Source of the DNA: Herbaspirillum autotrophicum
GTDB lineage: Bacteria; Pseudomonadota; Gammaproteobacteria; Burkholderiales; Burkholderiaceae_D
NCBI RefSeq assembly: GCF_001189915.1
Contig: NZ_LFLS01000002.1
Coordinates: forward strand, 1-64,000
DNA: 64,000 nucleotides
Direction of reading: 5' to 3'
Below, one piece after another: positions 17,769 to 26,125 of this stretch. Positions within the stretch are counted from its first letter, which is position 1. Every line of letters starts with the position of its first letter. The translations under genes and the position numbers were made by a program. A model generated the notes under the pieces. That model searched no databases and was not told where the DNA came from. It worked only from the letters and a program-made list of their open reading frames with translations.

Positions 17769-18395
17769 ATGATGACGAATCATCAGATTTCATTTACGAA
17801 AGTTCTCATTTCCATGCGTGAGCATATTTTGGAAACCGCAGCCGGCCTGTTCTACCGCGAAGGATTGCGCAGCGTCGGAGTGGATCGCATCATTGCCGAT
17901 GCCGGTATCGCCAAGGCAACCTTGTATCGGCATTTCGCGACCAAGGAGCAGCTGATCGTGGTCTATCTCAAGAGCCGGCACGACATTACACTGGCAGCCA
18001 TGAGCGCGGCGATCCACAAGGCAGGAACCGATCCCGTGCAGCGTGTCTGTGCGCTGTACGACTGGCTTTACACCAGAGCCAATGCAGAATTTCGTGGCTG
18101 TGCCTTTTTGCTGGCGGTGGCCGAACATGGCGATGCCGAGGCAGTCCGGGAGGTGGTGCGCGAGCATAAGGATGCGGTGCGGCTGATGTTCGAAGCGGCG
18201 TTGGAGGGTGTCAGGAAACCGGTACTGCAAGAATTGCCGGAACAACTGGCGTTGCTCTACGACGGCGCTCTGGCGACGATCATGGTGCGACGCCGTCCCG
18301 ATGCCGCCCGTCTGGCCCGCAAGAGCGCATGTCTGCTGATGGAGCTGTATCTGGCGGCACCCAAGAAGCGCGCCGTGCGCAGTGCAGTGGCCTAG
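17769..18395 (+). CDS. TetR-family transcriptional regulator
   Basis: A regulator of about 208 residues from the ATG at 17769, or 193 from the ATG at 17814; neither has a strong ribosome-binding site. The helix-turn-helix is clear: ILETAAGLFYREGLRSVGVDRIIADAGIAKATLYRHFATKEQLIVVYL. The remainder is the helical ligand-binding domain. It is divergent from the flavoprotein-metNIQ-monooxygenase operon and has a palindrome between, so it probably represses that operon until an inducer binds. It converges with the dihydroorotase gene, leaving 28 bp. Confidence 0.93.
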   Translation: MMTNHQISFTKVLISMREHILETAAGLFYREGLRSVGVDRIIADAGIAKATLYRHFATKEQLIVVYLKSRHDITLAAMSAAIHKAGTDPVQRVCALYDWLYTRANAEFRGCAFLLAVAEHGDAEAVREVVREHKDAVRLMFEAALEGVRKPVLQELPEQLALLYDGALATIMVRRRPDAARLARKSACLLMELYLAAPKKRAVRSAVA

Positions 18396-18423
18396 TGCGT
18401 CATGGCCGGCGCCCGGACCTCGG

Positions 18424-19794
18424 TTACGCGTTGGCGCGACATTCCAGAAACTGCACCGGTGCACCGCGAGGTGCGCCCGTCAACTGTTCATCACGCACCA
18501 CGAATTGCCCGCGCAACACGGTCGCTACCGGCCAGCCGGTGACCTGCATGCCGTCATAGGGCGTCCAGTTGGAAATGCTGGCGATCCAGCGATTGGAAAT
18601 GGTGCGGCGGGCGGCCAGGTCAACCACCGTCAGATCGGCATCGTAACCAAGCGCGATGCGGCCTTTGCCTTGGATGCCGAACACCCGTGCCGGGCCGGTG
18701 CTGGTCAGTTCCACCAGTCGTTGCAGACTGAGGCGGCCGGCATGCACGTGTTCCAGCATCACCGGCAGCAAGGTTTGCACACCCGGCATGCCGCTCGGCG
18801 AGTGCGGATACGAGGCGGCCTTTTCCTGCAAGGTATGGGGAGCGTGATCGCTGCCGATGACATCCACCAGACCATCGCGCACCGCCTGCCATAAGGCCTC
18901 GCGATGCTCGGCGGAACGGATCGGCGGATTCATTTGCGCCAGCGTGCCGAGTCGTTCATAACAATCGGGGGCGGCCATGGTCAGGTGATGCGGAAGAACT
19001 TCGATCGTGACGCGCTCTTTGTGGGCGGCCAGAAATGCCATTTCCTGCGCGCTCGATATATGCAGCAAATGCAGACGACGCTGATGCTTGCGCGCCAGCG
19101 CCACGATCCGTCTGGTTGCCAGCAAGGCACTGTCGACATCGCGCCAATGCGGATGAGATCGTACATCTTTGCTTTGCTCGGCCAGATGCTTGCGCTGTTG
19201 CAGGCGCAAATCATCTTCCGCATGTACCGCCACGCGGCGCCTGCCGCAGCGCAGAATGTCGTCGAGCACATGATCTTCGCTGGCCAGCAGGGCGCCGAAG
19301 GAACTGCCCATGAAGACCTTGACGCCGGCACAGCCGGGCAGCATTTCCAGCGCGGCAAGGTGTTCGGCATTTGCGGCCGAACCGCCGACATAAAAGGCGT
19401 GATCGCACCACGCATGGCCGGCAGCGCGTTGCAGTTTGTTGTCGATATCAACGCTGGTCAGGGTCAGCGGATCGGTATTGGGCATTTCAAAGATGGCGGT
19501 GACGCCGCCGAGTACCGCGCCACGGGTGCCGGCCTCGATATCTTCTTTATGCGTCAGGCCCGGATCGCGAAAATGCACCTGACTGTCAATCACCCCCGGC
19601 AGGATATCCAGACCGGCGAGCTGGACGACTTCATCTGCGCTCCAGTCAGCGGCATCGAATGCCACGATTTTTCCGTGCAGACAAACGAGATCACTATGTT
19701 GCGGCCCGGCCGGCGTCCACACCCGGGCGCCACGCAGAATGATGTCGGCGTGGCGGGTGCGCAGTTTGTCGCTGATGTCTTGCGGCGGAATCAT
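18424..19794 (-). CDS. pyrC: Dihydroorotase (zinc-limitation paralogue)
   Basis: A 456-residue cyclic amidohydrolase of the AllB-like dihydroorotase type. It has GVIDSQVHFRDPGLTHKED, MPNTDPL, the metal-ligand lysine region GVKVFMGSSFG, the histidine segments AVHAED and LHLLHIS, and GSDHAPH near the C-terminus. The first histidine of the usual HxH metal motif is Gln72, giving QVH; I recall QVHFREPG from other proteobacterial members, but it should alter the metal site. The start overlaps the stop of the GTPase gene by four bases. Position in an operon with FolE2 and two COG0523 GTPases fits the known pattern of duplicated dihydroorotase genes expressed under zinc limitation. Confidence 0.87.
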   Translation of the reverse strand: MIPPQDISDKLRTRHADIILRGARVWTPAGPQHSDLVCLHGKIVAFDAADWSADEVVQLAGLDILPGVIDSQVHFRDPGLTHKEDIEAGTRGAVLGGVTAIFEMPNTDPLTLTSVDIDNKLQRAAGHAWCDHAFYVGGSAANAEHLAALEMLPGCAGVKVFMGSSFGALLASEDHVLDDILRCGRRRVAVHAEDDLRLQQRKHLAEQSKDVRSHPHWRDVDSALLATRRIVALARKHQRRLHLLHISSAQEMAFLAAHKERVTIEVLPHHLTMAAPDCYERLGTLAQMNPPIRSAEHREALWQAVRDGLVDVIGSDHAPHTLQEKAASYPHSPSGMPGVQTLLPVMLEHVHAGRLSLQRLVELTSTGPARVFGIQGKGRIALGYDADLTVVDLAARRTISNRWIASISNWTPYDGMQVTGWPVATVLRGQFVVRDEQLTGAPRGAPVQFLECRANA

Positions 19795-20864
19795 GGCAGG
19801 CTTTCCGCCGCCGGCATCAGTGTGCCGAACTGCTTGAACGTTTCGCTGATCACGATCGGCTTGAGATCCTGCGTGATGAAAACGATGCGGGAACGGTGAT
19901 CCGGCGATGGCCACGTTTCCAGAAATACAGGTGGATGGAAAATGTGCTGGACGCCGTGAATCACGACCGGACCCGGCTCTCCTTTGACGTTGATGAGTCC
20001 TTTGACGCGCAGCATCTTTTCGCCCCTGAGCATGGTCAGCGTGCCGATCCATTGTTCGAACACATCGCCCGTAACCGGCTCGTCAATGACATAGCAAAAT
20101 GCCTGAATGCGGTCATTGTGGCGGTTGATGTCGTTATGCTTGCCGCGTGACAGATAGTTGAGACGATACGGCGCGCGCGATGCCGATACCAGGGTATAGG
20201 CTTCCTGTTGCAGCCAGCGCTGTACATTGGCTGACTTGGTGGTGGTGTCGAACAGCCCCAGATTGAGAATGCTGGCCGGATTCAGGTCGCCGTTGCTGAC
20301 GCTGATCTGCGGTGCGGCAGGATTGATTTCGAGCAAGCGCTGCTGCAGTCCGGCTACGGCATCGGTGGTCGCGACGTCGGTCTTGGTCAGCAGCAGACGA
20401 TCCGCCACGGCAATCTGTTTGACCGACTCCGGATGCGCATCCAGGGTGGCGTTGCCGCTGGCAGCATCGACAGTGGTGATGATGCCGTCCAGCTTGTAAT
20501 GTCCGGCAATGAACGTGTCGGTGATCAGCGTATGCAGAATCGGTGCCGGATCGGCCAGCCCGGTGGTCTCGATCAGCACCCGGTCAAACTGGCATATGCC
20601 GTCGCGTGCAAAGCGCCACGTGATATCGCGCAAGGTGTTGGCCAGATCTTTGCGGATGGTGCAGCACATGCAACCGCTGCTCATCTCGACGATCAGGTCT
20701 TCCTCGCTGTTGGTGACCAGCAAATGGTCGAGCCCGATTTCGCCGAACTCGTTGATGATGATCAGCGTTCTGTGCAGGTCGGGATGCCGCACCAGTCGGT
20801 TCAGCAAGGTGGTCTTGCCGCTGCCGAGAAAACCGGTCAGCAAGGTAACGGGGATCAGATCCAT
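19791..20864 (-). CDS. COG0523 GTPase, putative zinc chaperone
   Basis: A 357-residue G3E-family GTPase. Walker A is GFLGSGKTTLLNRL, the metal-binding CxCC is in SSGCMCCTIRKDL, and the guanine-specificity motif is TKTD. The C-terminal CobW domain includes LRVKGLINVKGEPGPVVIHGVQHIFHPP. COG0523 proteins deliver metals to client enzymes; members in Zur regulons are tied to zinc. It lies 6 bp after folE2 and is coupled to the dihydroorotase gene, which could be its client. It differs from the paralogue at 21798-23000 in length and in the C-terminal domain, so the two probably serve different targets. Confidence 0.9.
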   Translation of the reverse strand: MDLIPVTLLTGFLGSGKTTLLNRLVRHPDLHRTLIIINEFGEIGLDHLLVTNSEEDLIVEMSSGCMCCTIRKDLANTLRDITWRFARDGICQFDRVLIETTGLADPAPILHTLITDTFIAGHYKLDGIITTVDAASGNATLDAHPESVKQIAVADRLLLTKTDVATTDAVAGLQQRLLEINPAAPQISVSNGDLNPASILNLGLFDTTTKSANVQRWLQQEAYTLVSASRAPYRLNYLSRGKHNDINRHNDRIQAFCYVIDEPVTGDVFEQWIGTLTMLRGEKMLRVKGLINVKGEPGPVVIHGVQHIFHPPVFLETWPSPDHRSRIVFITQDLKPIVISETFKQFGTLMPAAESLP

Positions 20865-20870
20865 AAGGCC

Positions 20871-21791
20871 TCAGCCGACTGACGGTTTGAATGAAGAAAC
20901 CTGCGCAATTGCGTCATGCGGATGCAGGCTTTCCAGGTGCCGGACGTTGACGGCGGATTGCGGGAAGTGCGCTTGCAACGCGTGTTGCACTTTGCGCGCC
21001 GCGTCTTCGACATACATCAGGTTGGCGCCGTTGAGGCGGGCGAATGCCTGCTCATCGGCGCGTTTGACGGCGGTCTGTACCGGCGTCGCGAGTGTGTTCT
21101 CGACCAGATCGATCAGGCTGACGATGTCGAAATTCAACGCGTCACCGGCGAGGCTGACTTGTGCCTCGGCGAGGCTGCGTTGGCTGTGGGGCGTGGCAAA
21201 GGTCGCGTGCCGGTCCAGCCAGGCCGCTGCGTCTTGCCGCGAAACCTGTTGCTGCGCCGCGAAATCGGCATTGAATTTTTCTTGTACCACTTGACGCGCC
21301 AGCGCAGCGGAGCAGGGGCAGGTGGAGGAATAGAGCACGGCAACCCCGAGTTGCAAGTGCATCTGATCATCTTGCCAGAGCGCATTGATGGTCACCGGAT
21401 ACGTCTTCCAGCCGTGCAATTCCGGCGTGATCAGTGCCGCTCGCTGGCGCAGCAGCGCAAAGCGGATGGCGAGGCGGGCACGGCTGGATTGACAATCGGC
21501 ATGGCTGGCGACCATCGCCCGCAAGACATCGCCGATGGCGGCCGGTGTCAGCACTTGTGGTGCGGCCATATGGTCCAGCAGACGATACAGGCGCGACATG
21601 TGAATGCCTTTGATGGCCGGATCCGGCAAGTCGACTTCGGCATCGACACTGGCGGCCAAGGAAAATGGGCTATCGGCAGCGGGCCGCAGCGGCAGATCGA
21701 TACCTTGCATGCCGACCCAGTCAAGACGGGATGGAATCGCGGCGGGTTCATTTGAAGCAACATCAGGCAGTGCGGGAAGTCGTGAGTTCAT
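20871..21791 (-). CDS. folE2: GTP cyclohydrolase FolE2 (type IB)
   Basis: This 306-residue enzyme catalyses GTP to 7,8-dihydroneopterin triphosphate, the first step of folate synthesis. It belongs to the FolE2 family, which tolerates metals other than zinc. Visible motifs are GIHMSRLYR near residue 62 and SSTCPCSAAL, with the catalytic-site cysteines at about 158 and 160. The length fits the family (about 270-310). It is 6 bp after the first COG0523 gene and 6 bp before the second, so all four genes look co-transcribed. FolE2 commonly replaces zinc-dependent FolE under zinc starvation. Confidence 0.95.
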   Translation of the reverse strand: MNSRLPALPDVASNEPAAIPSRLDWVGMQGIDLPLRPAADSPFSLAASVDAEVDLPDPAIKGIHMSRLYRLLDHMAAPQVLTPAAIGDVLRAMVASHADCQSSRARLAIRFALLRQRAALITPELHGWKTYPVTINALWQDDQMHLQLGVAVLYSSTCPCSAALARQVVQEKFNADFAAQQQVSRQDAAAWLDRHATFATPHSQRSLAEAQVSLAGDALNFDIVSLIDLVENTLATPVQTAVKRADEQAFARLNGANLMYVEDAARKVQHALQAHFPQSAVNVRHLESLHPHDAIAQVSSFKPSVG

Positions 21792-21797
21792 CGCGGT

Positions 21798-23000
21798 TCA
21801 GTCCCAGGTTGGAAACGGATCGGGCAGCTTGACCCAGCCCAGCGGTCCTGACGCCATTTCGGCATCACTGAGCAAGCAGTTATCGAGTGCCGAGCGCAAT
21901 TGGTCTTGCGGCATGTCGATCCCGATCAGTACCAGCTCCTGACGGGCATCGCCGACGTGCAAGTCCCAGTTTTGCATGATGAATTCGGTGGTCTCGGCAT
22001 CCTCCGGCCATTCTTCGCGCGGCACGGCGGCCCACCATTTTCCGGCCAGGCCGTGCCGGCATACGGCGCCGGCTTGCGACCAGGAGCCGGCTTCGGTCGG
22101 TCGGCTGGCCAGCCAGAAGAAGCCTTTGGAACGGATCACGCCTTGCCACTCGGTATTGATCAGCGCAAAGAAACGTTGCGGGTGGAACGGCCGCCGCGCC
22201 CGATAGACAAAGCTGGCGATGTTGTATTCCTCGGATTCCGGAACATGTTCGCCGCGCAGTTCCTGCAACCAGCCGGGGGCTTTTTGGGCTTCTTCGAAAT
22301 CGAACAGGCCGGTATCGAGTACTTTATCCAGCGCCACTTTGCCGAAGCTGGAGGCCTCGATGCGCGCGCGTGGATTGAGGCCGCGCAAGATGGCATGCAA
22401 ATGTTTGTGTTGCTGACCGGTAATCAGATCCAGCTTGTTCAAAATGATCACGTCGCAGAATTCAATCTGTTCAATCAGCAAATCGACCACGGTGCGCTGA
22501 TCTTCTTCGCCCAGCGATTCGCCGCGTTCGCCGAGACTGTCTTGCGAGCTGTAATCGCGCAGGAAATTGAAGGCGTCGACTACCGTCACCATGGTATCGA
22601 GTCGCGCTACATCAGAAAGACTGACGCCATCTTCATCGGTAAAGGTGAATGTTTCAGCGACTGGCAGCGGCTCTGAAATGCCGGTGGACTCAATTACCAA
22701 TTGATCGAATTTACCTTCGCGCGCCATCTTGCCGACCTCGATCAGCAAATCCTCACGCAAGGTGCAGCAAATGCAACCGTTGCTCATCTCGACCAGCTTT
22801 TCATCCGTCCGCGACAGCGCCGAGCCACCGTCACGGACCAGCGCGACGTCGATATTGACCTCCGACATATCGTTGACGATCACCGCCACGCGCCGGCCTT
22901 CGCGATTGTTCAGGATGTGATTGAGCAGGGTGGTTTTCCCGGCCCCGAGAAAACCGGACAGCACCGTTACCGGAAGTTTGTTGGCGACTTGTAAATTCAT
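21798..23000 (-). CDS. zigA: COG0523 GTPase, ZigA-like zinc chaperone
   Basis: A 400-residue G3E GTPase. Walker A is [15 protein letters not shown], the metal site is [13 protein letters not shown], and the NKLD guanine motif is intact. The C-terminal domain contains the segment [22 protein letters not shown], typical of the longer ZigA/YciC-like subgroup. It is the first gene of the operon. These proteins bind zinc and GTP and are induced by zinc depletion. The start at 23000 has GAGAG just upstream. Two palindromic sites lie 141-183 bp upstream. Confidence 0.9.
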   Translation of the reverse strand: MNLQVANKLPVTVLSGFLGAGKTTLLNHILNNREGRRVAVIVNDMSEVNIDVALVRDGGSALSRTDEKLVEMSNGCICCTLREDLLIEVGKMAREGKFDQLVIESTGISEPLPVAETFTFTDEDGVSLSDVARLDTMVTVVDAFNFLRDYSSQDSLGERGESLGEEDQRTVVDLLIEQIEFCDVIILNKLDLITGQQHKHLHAILRGLNPRARIEASSFGKVALDKVLDTGLFDFEEAQKAPGWLQELRGEHVPESEEYNIASFVYRARRPFHPQRFFALINTEWQGVIRSKGFFWLASRPTEAGSWSQAGAVCRHGLAGKWWAAVPREEWPEDAETTEFIMQNWDLHVGDARQELVLIGIDMPQDQLRSALDNCLLSDAEMASGPLGWVKLPDPFPTWD

Positions 23001-23140
23001 ATTGGCTCTCGCTTGATATCGATGGCAGCTATTGCAGATTGACGCGGCGTCATTACCGCGCCTGCGTAAATACAGGGTTGATTGATAAGCGTTGCCGGAC
23101 AGGTCGGAACTGTTGGAGCGTTCACGGTGTCGTCGTTATT

Positions 23141-23155
23141 TGCAACAAGGTTGCA
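23141..23155. promoter_or_regulatory. Palindrome TGCAAC-N3-GTTGCA, candidate Zur-type operator 1
   Basis: Perfect 6-bp arms around AAG. It lies 141 bp upstream of the zigA-like start, next to the -10-like TATATTAT read on the minus strand. With the second copy it forms a tandem pair whose centres are 28 bp apart. It does not match the GTTATA-type Zur box known from gammaproteobacteria, so assignment to Zur rests on the genes it precedes. Confidence 0.6.
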
Positions 23156-23168
23156 TAATATACGTAAA

Positions 23169-23183
23169 TGCAACTCGGTTGCG
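23169..23183. promoter_or_regulatory. Palindrome TGCAAC-N3-GTTGCG, candidate Zur-type operator 2
   Basis: Same arms as the first site with a single end mismatch (G for A) and centre TCG. A further half-site GTTGCA occurs about 15 bp beyond it. Two near-identical dyads 28 bp apart are unlikely by chance and flank the presumed promoter. Confidence 0.6.
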
Positions 23184-23413
23184 TAAAAAATTTGTGACGT
23201 TGCATATGCCGATTGCAGGCGCATTGGCGGCGTGCAGTCATGTTCTGCGGCGTTACAGGCTGAGTAACGATACTGAAATGGATAGCAGCAGGTATGGCAA
23301 ATGTCGCAGCAATGATCAGGTCAGATGTCTGATGTCGGGCGTGCACCGGCAAGAAAGGCGGATTGACGAGCCAGAGAAAAAGGAGGGGATAGTGCCGTGC
23401 GGGATGTTGGCGG

Positions 23414-23433
23414 CGACGGCGTGAATGCCGTCG
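23414..23433 (-). terminator. Weak hairpin after the GntR gene
   Basis: CGACGGC-N6-GCCGTCG forms a 7-bp stem 15 bp past the GntR stop codon. There is no T-run after it on the minus strand, so at best it is an imperfect or Rho-assisted terminator. Confidence 0.3.
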
Positions 23434-23448
23434 TCGTCTGCATCATTG

Positions 23449-24177
23449 CTAGTCGCGCAGATACTTGTTGAGCCGTTTGGCGGCGTTGCGCAAATGGGTT
23501 TCGGCTGCCAGCGCAGCAGCTGCCGGGTCGCGGTCTTCGATGGCTTTGACGATGGCCTTGTGTTCGTCCTGTACCGCCTGCACCAGATTCTGATAATTGG
23601 CGGCGGTATTGGTCCGGGCTTGCCGGATCAGGCGCCGTACATGACGCTCAAGATATTCGTTGAGCATGCGGAAGTGCGGGTTCTTGGTGGAATCGACGAT
23701 GGCCTGATGAAACGAGTAATCCTCTTCATCGCCGAGACGGTCATTGACGATGGCGTATTCCATGCCGACCAGCGCCTGCTTGATGCGCTTCAGGTCATCC
23801 GGCGTATGCCGTACCGCAGCATAACGTGCTGCTGCCGCCTCCAGCGTCACCAGCAGTTCGATCACGTGTTCCAGCCCTTCGGCATCATTGAGTGCCGTCA
23901 CGTCCAGCCGGAAGGTCTGGCGCGAACCCCGTTCGTTGACGAACACGCCGCGCCCTTGCTGGGAGTTGATGATGCCTTCCGACTTCAGTTGCGACAAGGC
24001 TTCACGCACCACCGAGCGGCTCACGCCGAATTGTTCGCCCAACTGCTTTTCACTGGGCAGCTTGTCGCCCGGTTTCAGGCGCAGCGAACGAATCTCCTCA
24101 TTGAGCCATTCGACGATATCGTCCGTGAGCGATTGAGATGGTACTGACGCTGCGTCGTTTGCTGTCTCGTTTTTCAT
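23449..24177 (-). CDS. GntR-family regulator, FadR subfamily (FCD domain)
   Basis: This 242-residue regulator has an N-terminal winged helix: LRLKPGDKLPSEKQLGEQFGVSRSVVREALSQLKSEGIINSQQGRGVFV. An all-helical FCD effector domain follows, with the metal-ligand pattern D/H in SFHQAIVDSTKNP and a later HxxxI. FCD regulators usually bind small organic acids. I start at ATG 24177. It follows the SDR gene by 10 bp, and their common promoter region faces the long catabolic operon. It is therefore the obvious repressor of that operon, acting at the dyad at 25100-25129. Confidence 0.93.
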   Translation of the reverse strand: MKNETANDAASVPSQSLTDDIVEWLNEEIRSLRLKPGDKLPSEKQLGEQFGVSRSVVREALSQLKSEGIINSQQGRGVFVNERGSRQTFRLDVTALNDAEGLEHVIELLVTLEAAAARYAAVRHTPDDLKRIKQALVGMEYAIVNDRLGDEEDYSFHQAIVDSTKNPHFRMLNEYLERHVRRLIRQARTNTAANYQNLVQAVQDEHKAIVKAIEDRDPAAAALAAETHLRNAAKRLNKYLRD

Positions 24178-24187
24178 GACTTCGGAA

Positions 24188-24931
24188 TCAATTGATGTAC
24201 AAGCCGCCATTGACCTGCAAGGTTTCTGCAGTAATAAAACCGGCCAGCGGCGAACACAGGAAGGCAATGCCGCCGGCGACTTCTTCTGCCGTACCGAGCC
24301 GCTTGAGCGGCGTATTCTGCAGCAGTGTCTGCTGGTTCTTGGCCAGCAAGTCTTTTGTCATCGGCGTCGCAATGATACCCGGAGATAAGGCATTCACTCG
24401 TGTTTTTGGTGCAAGTTCCAAGGCCAGGCTGCGGGAGAAGCTGATCACCGCGCCTTTCGATGCCGCGTAATGCGCATGGCCGTAACTGCCGCGCTGTCCC
24501 GCCACCGACGACAGGGTGACGATGGAGCTGTCCTGATTCAGATGCGGAATCACCGCGCGGCAAATGTAGAAGGTGCCGTCGAGATTGATCTGCATGAGCT
24601 TGCGCCATTCCTCATCGCGCATGTCGGCCACCAGTTTTTCCGGATAGATACCGGCCGAATGCACCAGATGATCAATGCCGCCGAAGCGGCTTGCCACCGC
24701 CTGTACGGTAGCGCGGCAAGCTTCGGCATCGGAGACGTCGGTGACATGAATGCTGATCTGCGCCTGCGGTACCGCATCGCGCAATTCTTTTTGCAGCACT
24801 TCCAGCGCCGCCGGATTGACATCGCTGAGCGCCACGTTGGCGCCGTGTCGGGCGACCAGCAAAGCAGTGGCGCGGGCAATGCCACCAGCCGCGCCGGTGA
24901 TCAGAAAAGTTTTATTGGTAAACGAAATCAC
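24188..24931 (-). CDS. Short-chain dehydrogenase/reductase
   Basis: A 247-residue Rossmann-fold oxidoreductase. The cofactor motif TGAAGGIARAT deviates in its last glycine (GIA for GIG). NSAG is present as HSAGIYP, the catalytic serine is in TLSSVAGQ, and Tyr-x3-Lys is HYAASKGAV. The acidic residue in LSDVNP at the end of the second strand suggests NAD preference. It is encoded just ahead of the GntR regulator and divergent from the catabolic operon. It probably oxidises or reduces a hydroxyl in the same pathway. Confidence 0.9.
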   Translation of the reverse strand: MISFTNKTFLITGAAGGIARATALLVARHGANVALSDVNPAALEVLQKELRDAVPQAQISIHVTDVSDAEACRATVQAVASRFGGIDHLVHSAGIYPEKLVADMRDEEWRKLMQINLDGTFYICRAVIPHLNQDSSIVTLSSVAGQRGSYGHAHYAASKGAVISFSRSLALELAPKTRVNALSPGIIATPMTKDLLAKNQQTLLQNTPLKRLGTAEEVAGGIAFLCSPLAGFITAETLQVNGGLYIN

Positions 24932-25058
24932 TGCATCTCCTCAGGTGTAATCGGGTTTATTTCGGGTGTCAACGCGCAAGCTTCGACGCCGCACGGGCTG
25001 TCGCGACGGCCAATATCTTGCGCTTGCTTGTTTGTGCAAGTGAGCGAACGGCGATCTG

Positions 25059-25087
25059 TTGACACCGCTCAAACTGCTCGGTAGAAT
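25059..25087 (+). promoter_or_regulatory. Sigma-70 promoter of the catabolic operon
   Basis: TTGACA at 25059-25064, a 17-bp spacer, and TAGAAT at 25082-25087. The -35 is perfect and the -10 has one mismatch to TATAAT. Transcription would begin near 25094, giving a 5' leader of roughly 135 bases before the first gene. Confidence 0.75.
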
Positions 25088-25099
25088 CGCCCCTCAACT

Positions 25100-25129
25100 T
25101 GTCTGACATGTTCAATATGTTATCAGACA
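25100..25129. promoter_or_regulatory. Candidate GntR/FadR operator TGTCTGA-N16-TCAGACA
   Basis: Perfect 7-bp arms. The left arm contains GTCTGAC, which fits the GT-Nx-AC core of GntR-family sites. It begins a few bases after the predicted transcription start, so bound repressor would block escape or elongation. It is the most prominent dyad in the region shared with the divergent GntR gene. Confidence 0.6.
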
Positions 25130-25228
25130 TCTCAGTAAAAACCTACTCCGCCGAAGTAAAAATCCGGTGGCACATCAACGACAAGAAGACTGGCCACGGA
25201 CGATGGCTGGCGTTAGCGAGGAGTCAGC

Positions 25229-26050
25229 ATGCACAGCAGCACGGAACGCCAGATCACCGGCAATACCAGGGTGGTCGCCATCATTGCCGATCCCATCGGG
25301 CATGTCCGCACGCCGCAAGCGTTCAATGCGCTGATGGCGCAACGCGCGGCAGATGCCGTGATGGTGCCGTTCAACGTCAAGCCGGAACACTTCGCCCGGT
25401 TCATCGTGGCGGCACCGCTGATCCACAATCTGGCGGGTCTGGTGGTCACGATTCCCTACAAGGAAACCATCCTCGCCCACTGTACTGAATTGACCGATGC
25501 CGCCCAACGCATGGGAGCGGTCAATATCGTCCGGTTTGGCGATGCGCAGGACGGCAGTCGCAGTCTGCTCGGCGGAAATTTTGACGGCGCCGGTTTTGTC
25601 GGCGGCTTGCTGGCCCAAGGCTATGCCGTGCAGGGACGCCGCGTCTATCTGGCCGGTGCCGGCGGCGCCGCCAAAGCGATTGCGCATGCATTGGCGGCAG
25701 AGGGCATCGCCGCATTGGGTATTTATAACCGCAGCCCGGAACGCGCCGAACAGCTGGTGCGCGAGCTGCGTCAATATTATCCGCAACTGGATGCGCATCT
25801 GGCCGGTGCCGCACCAGCCGATTACACGCTGGCCATCAATTCCACCTCGCTCGGTTTGCAGTCGGCCGATCCGCTGCCGTTTGCGCCAGACGGATTGCCG
25901 GCGGGTGCGCTGGTGGCCGAGGTGGTCATGAAAACCGAGATCACGCCGCTGCTGGCAAAGGCCGGTGCATGTGGTCTGGCGGTGCACTTCGGGCGCCACA
26001 TGCTGGAAGTGCAGATCGAACGCATGGGCCAATTTCTGGGCCTGATCTGA
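25229..26050 (+). CDS. Shikimate dehydrogenase-family oxidoreductase
   Basis: A 273-residue AroE-fold enzyme. The N-terminal substrate domain has GLVVTIPYKETI with the catalytic lysine, the counterpart of the VTxPxK motif. The NAD(P) domain begins with GAGGAAKAIAHAL, and NRSPERAEQL follows. The usual N-terminal SxSP motif is replaced by GHVRTP, so the substrate carboxylate contacts differ from biosynthetic AroE. The start has GAGGAG upstream. As first gene of a catabolic operon with its own regulator, it is more likely a dehydrogenase for an imported hydroxylated ring or related compound than the housekeeping shikimate enzyme. Confidence 0.88.
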   Translation: MHSSTERQITGNTRVVAIIADPIGHVRTPQAFNALMAQRAADAVMVPFNVKPEHFARFIVAAPLIHNLAGLVVTIPYKETILAHCTELTDAAQRMGAVNIVRFGDAQDGSRSLLGGNFDGAGFVGGLLAQGYAVQGRRVYLAGAGGAAKAIAHALAAEGIAALGIYNRSPERAEQLVRELRQYYPQLDAHLAGAAPADYTLAINSTSLGLQSADPLPFAPDGLPAGALVAEVVMKTEITPLLAKAGACGLAVHFGRHMLEVQIERMGQFLGLI

Positions 26051-26125
26051 CCGGAAAAAAGAATTCGCAGTTGAAGTGTCTTGCAGTGCCGAATGTTATT
26101 TCGAAATCATATTGGAGATATGTAC

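Larger units (their letters stand above)
23001..23448. other. Control region of the zinc-limitation operon
   Basis: 448 bp without a gene. It contains two tandem palindromes (listed separately) around an AT-rich stretch, and a hairpin at 23414-23433 after the GntR gene. Short open frames here have no convincing start or composition. Confidence 0.6.
24932..25228. other. Divergent promoter region of the SDR-GntR and catabolic operons
   Basis: 297 bp without a real gene. It carries the promoter and operator listed below. The part near 24932-25050 shows no clear element for the minus-strand SDR gene. Confidence 0.6.

Noticed and set aside
23001-23200. Classical Zur box of the GTTATA type
   Set aside because: I looked for it upstream of the zinc operon and found none; only the TGCAAC palindromes are present.
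25229-26050. Housekeeping shikimate dehydrogenase AroE
   Set aside because: The SxSP substrate motif is altered and the gene leads a regulated catabolic operon, so a biosynthetic role is unlikely.
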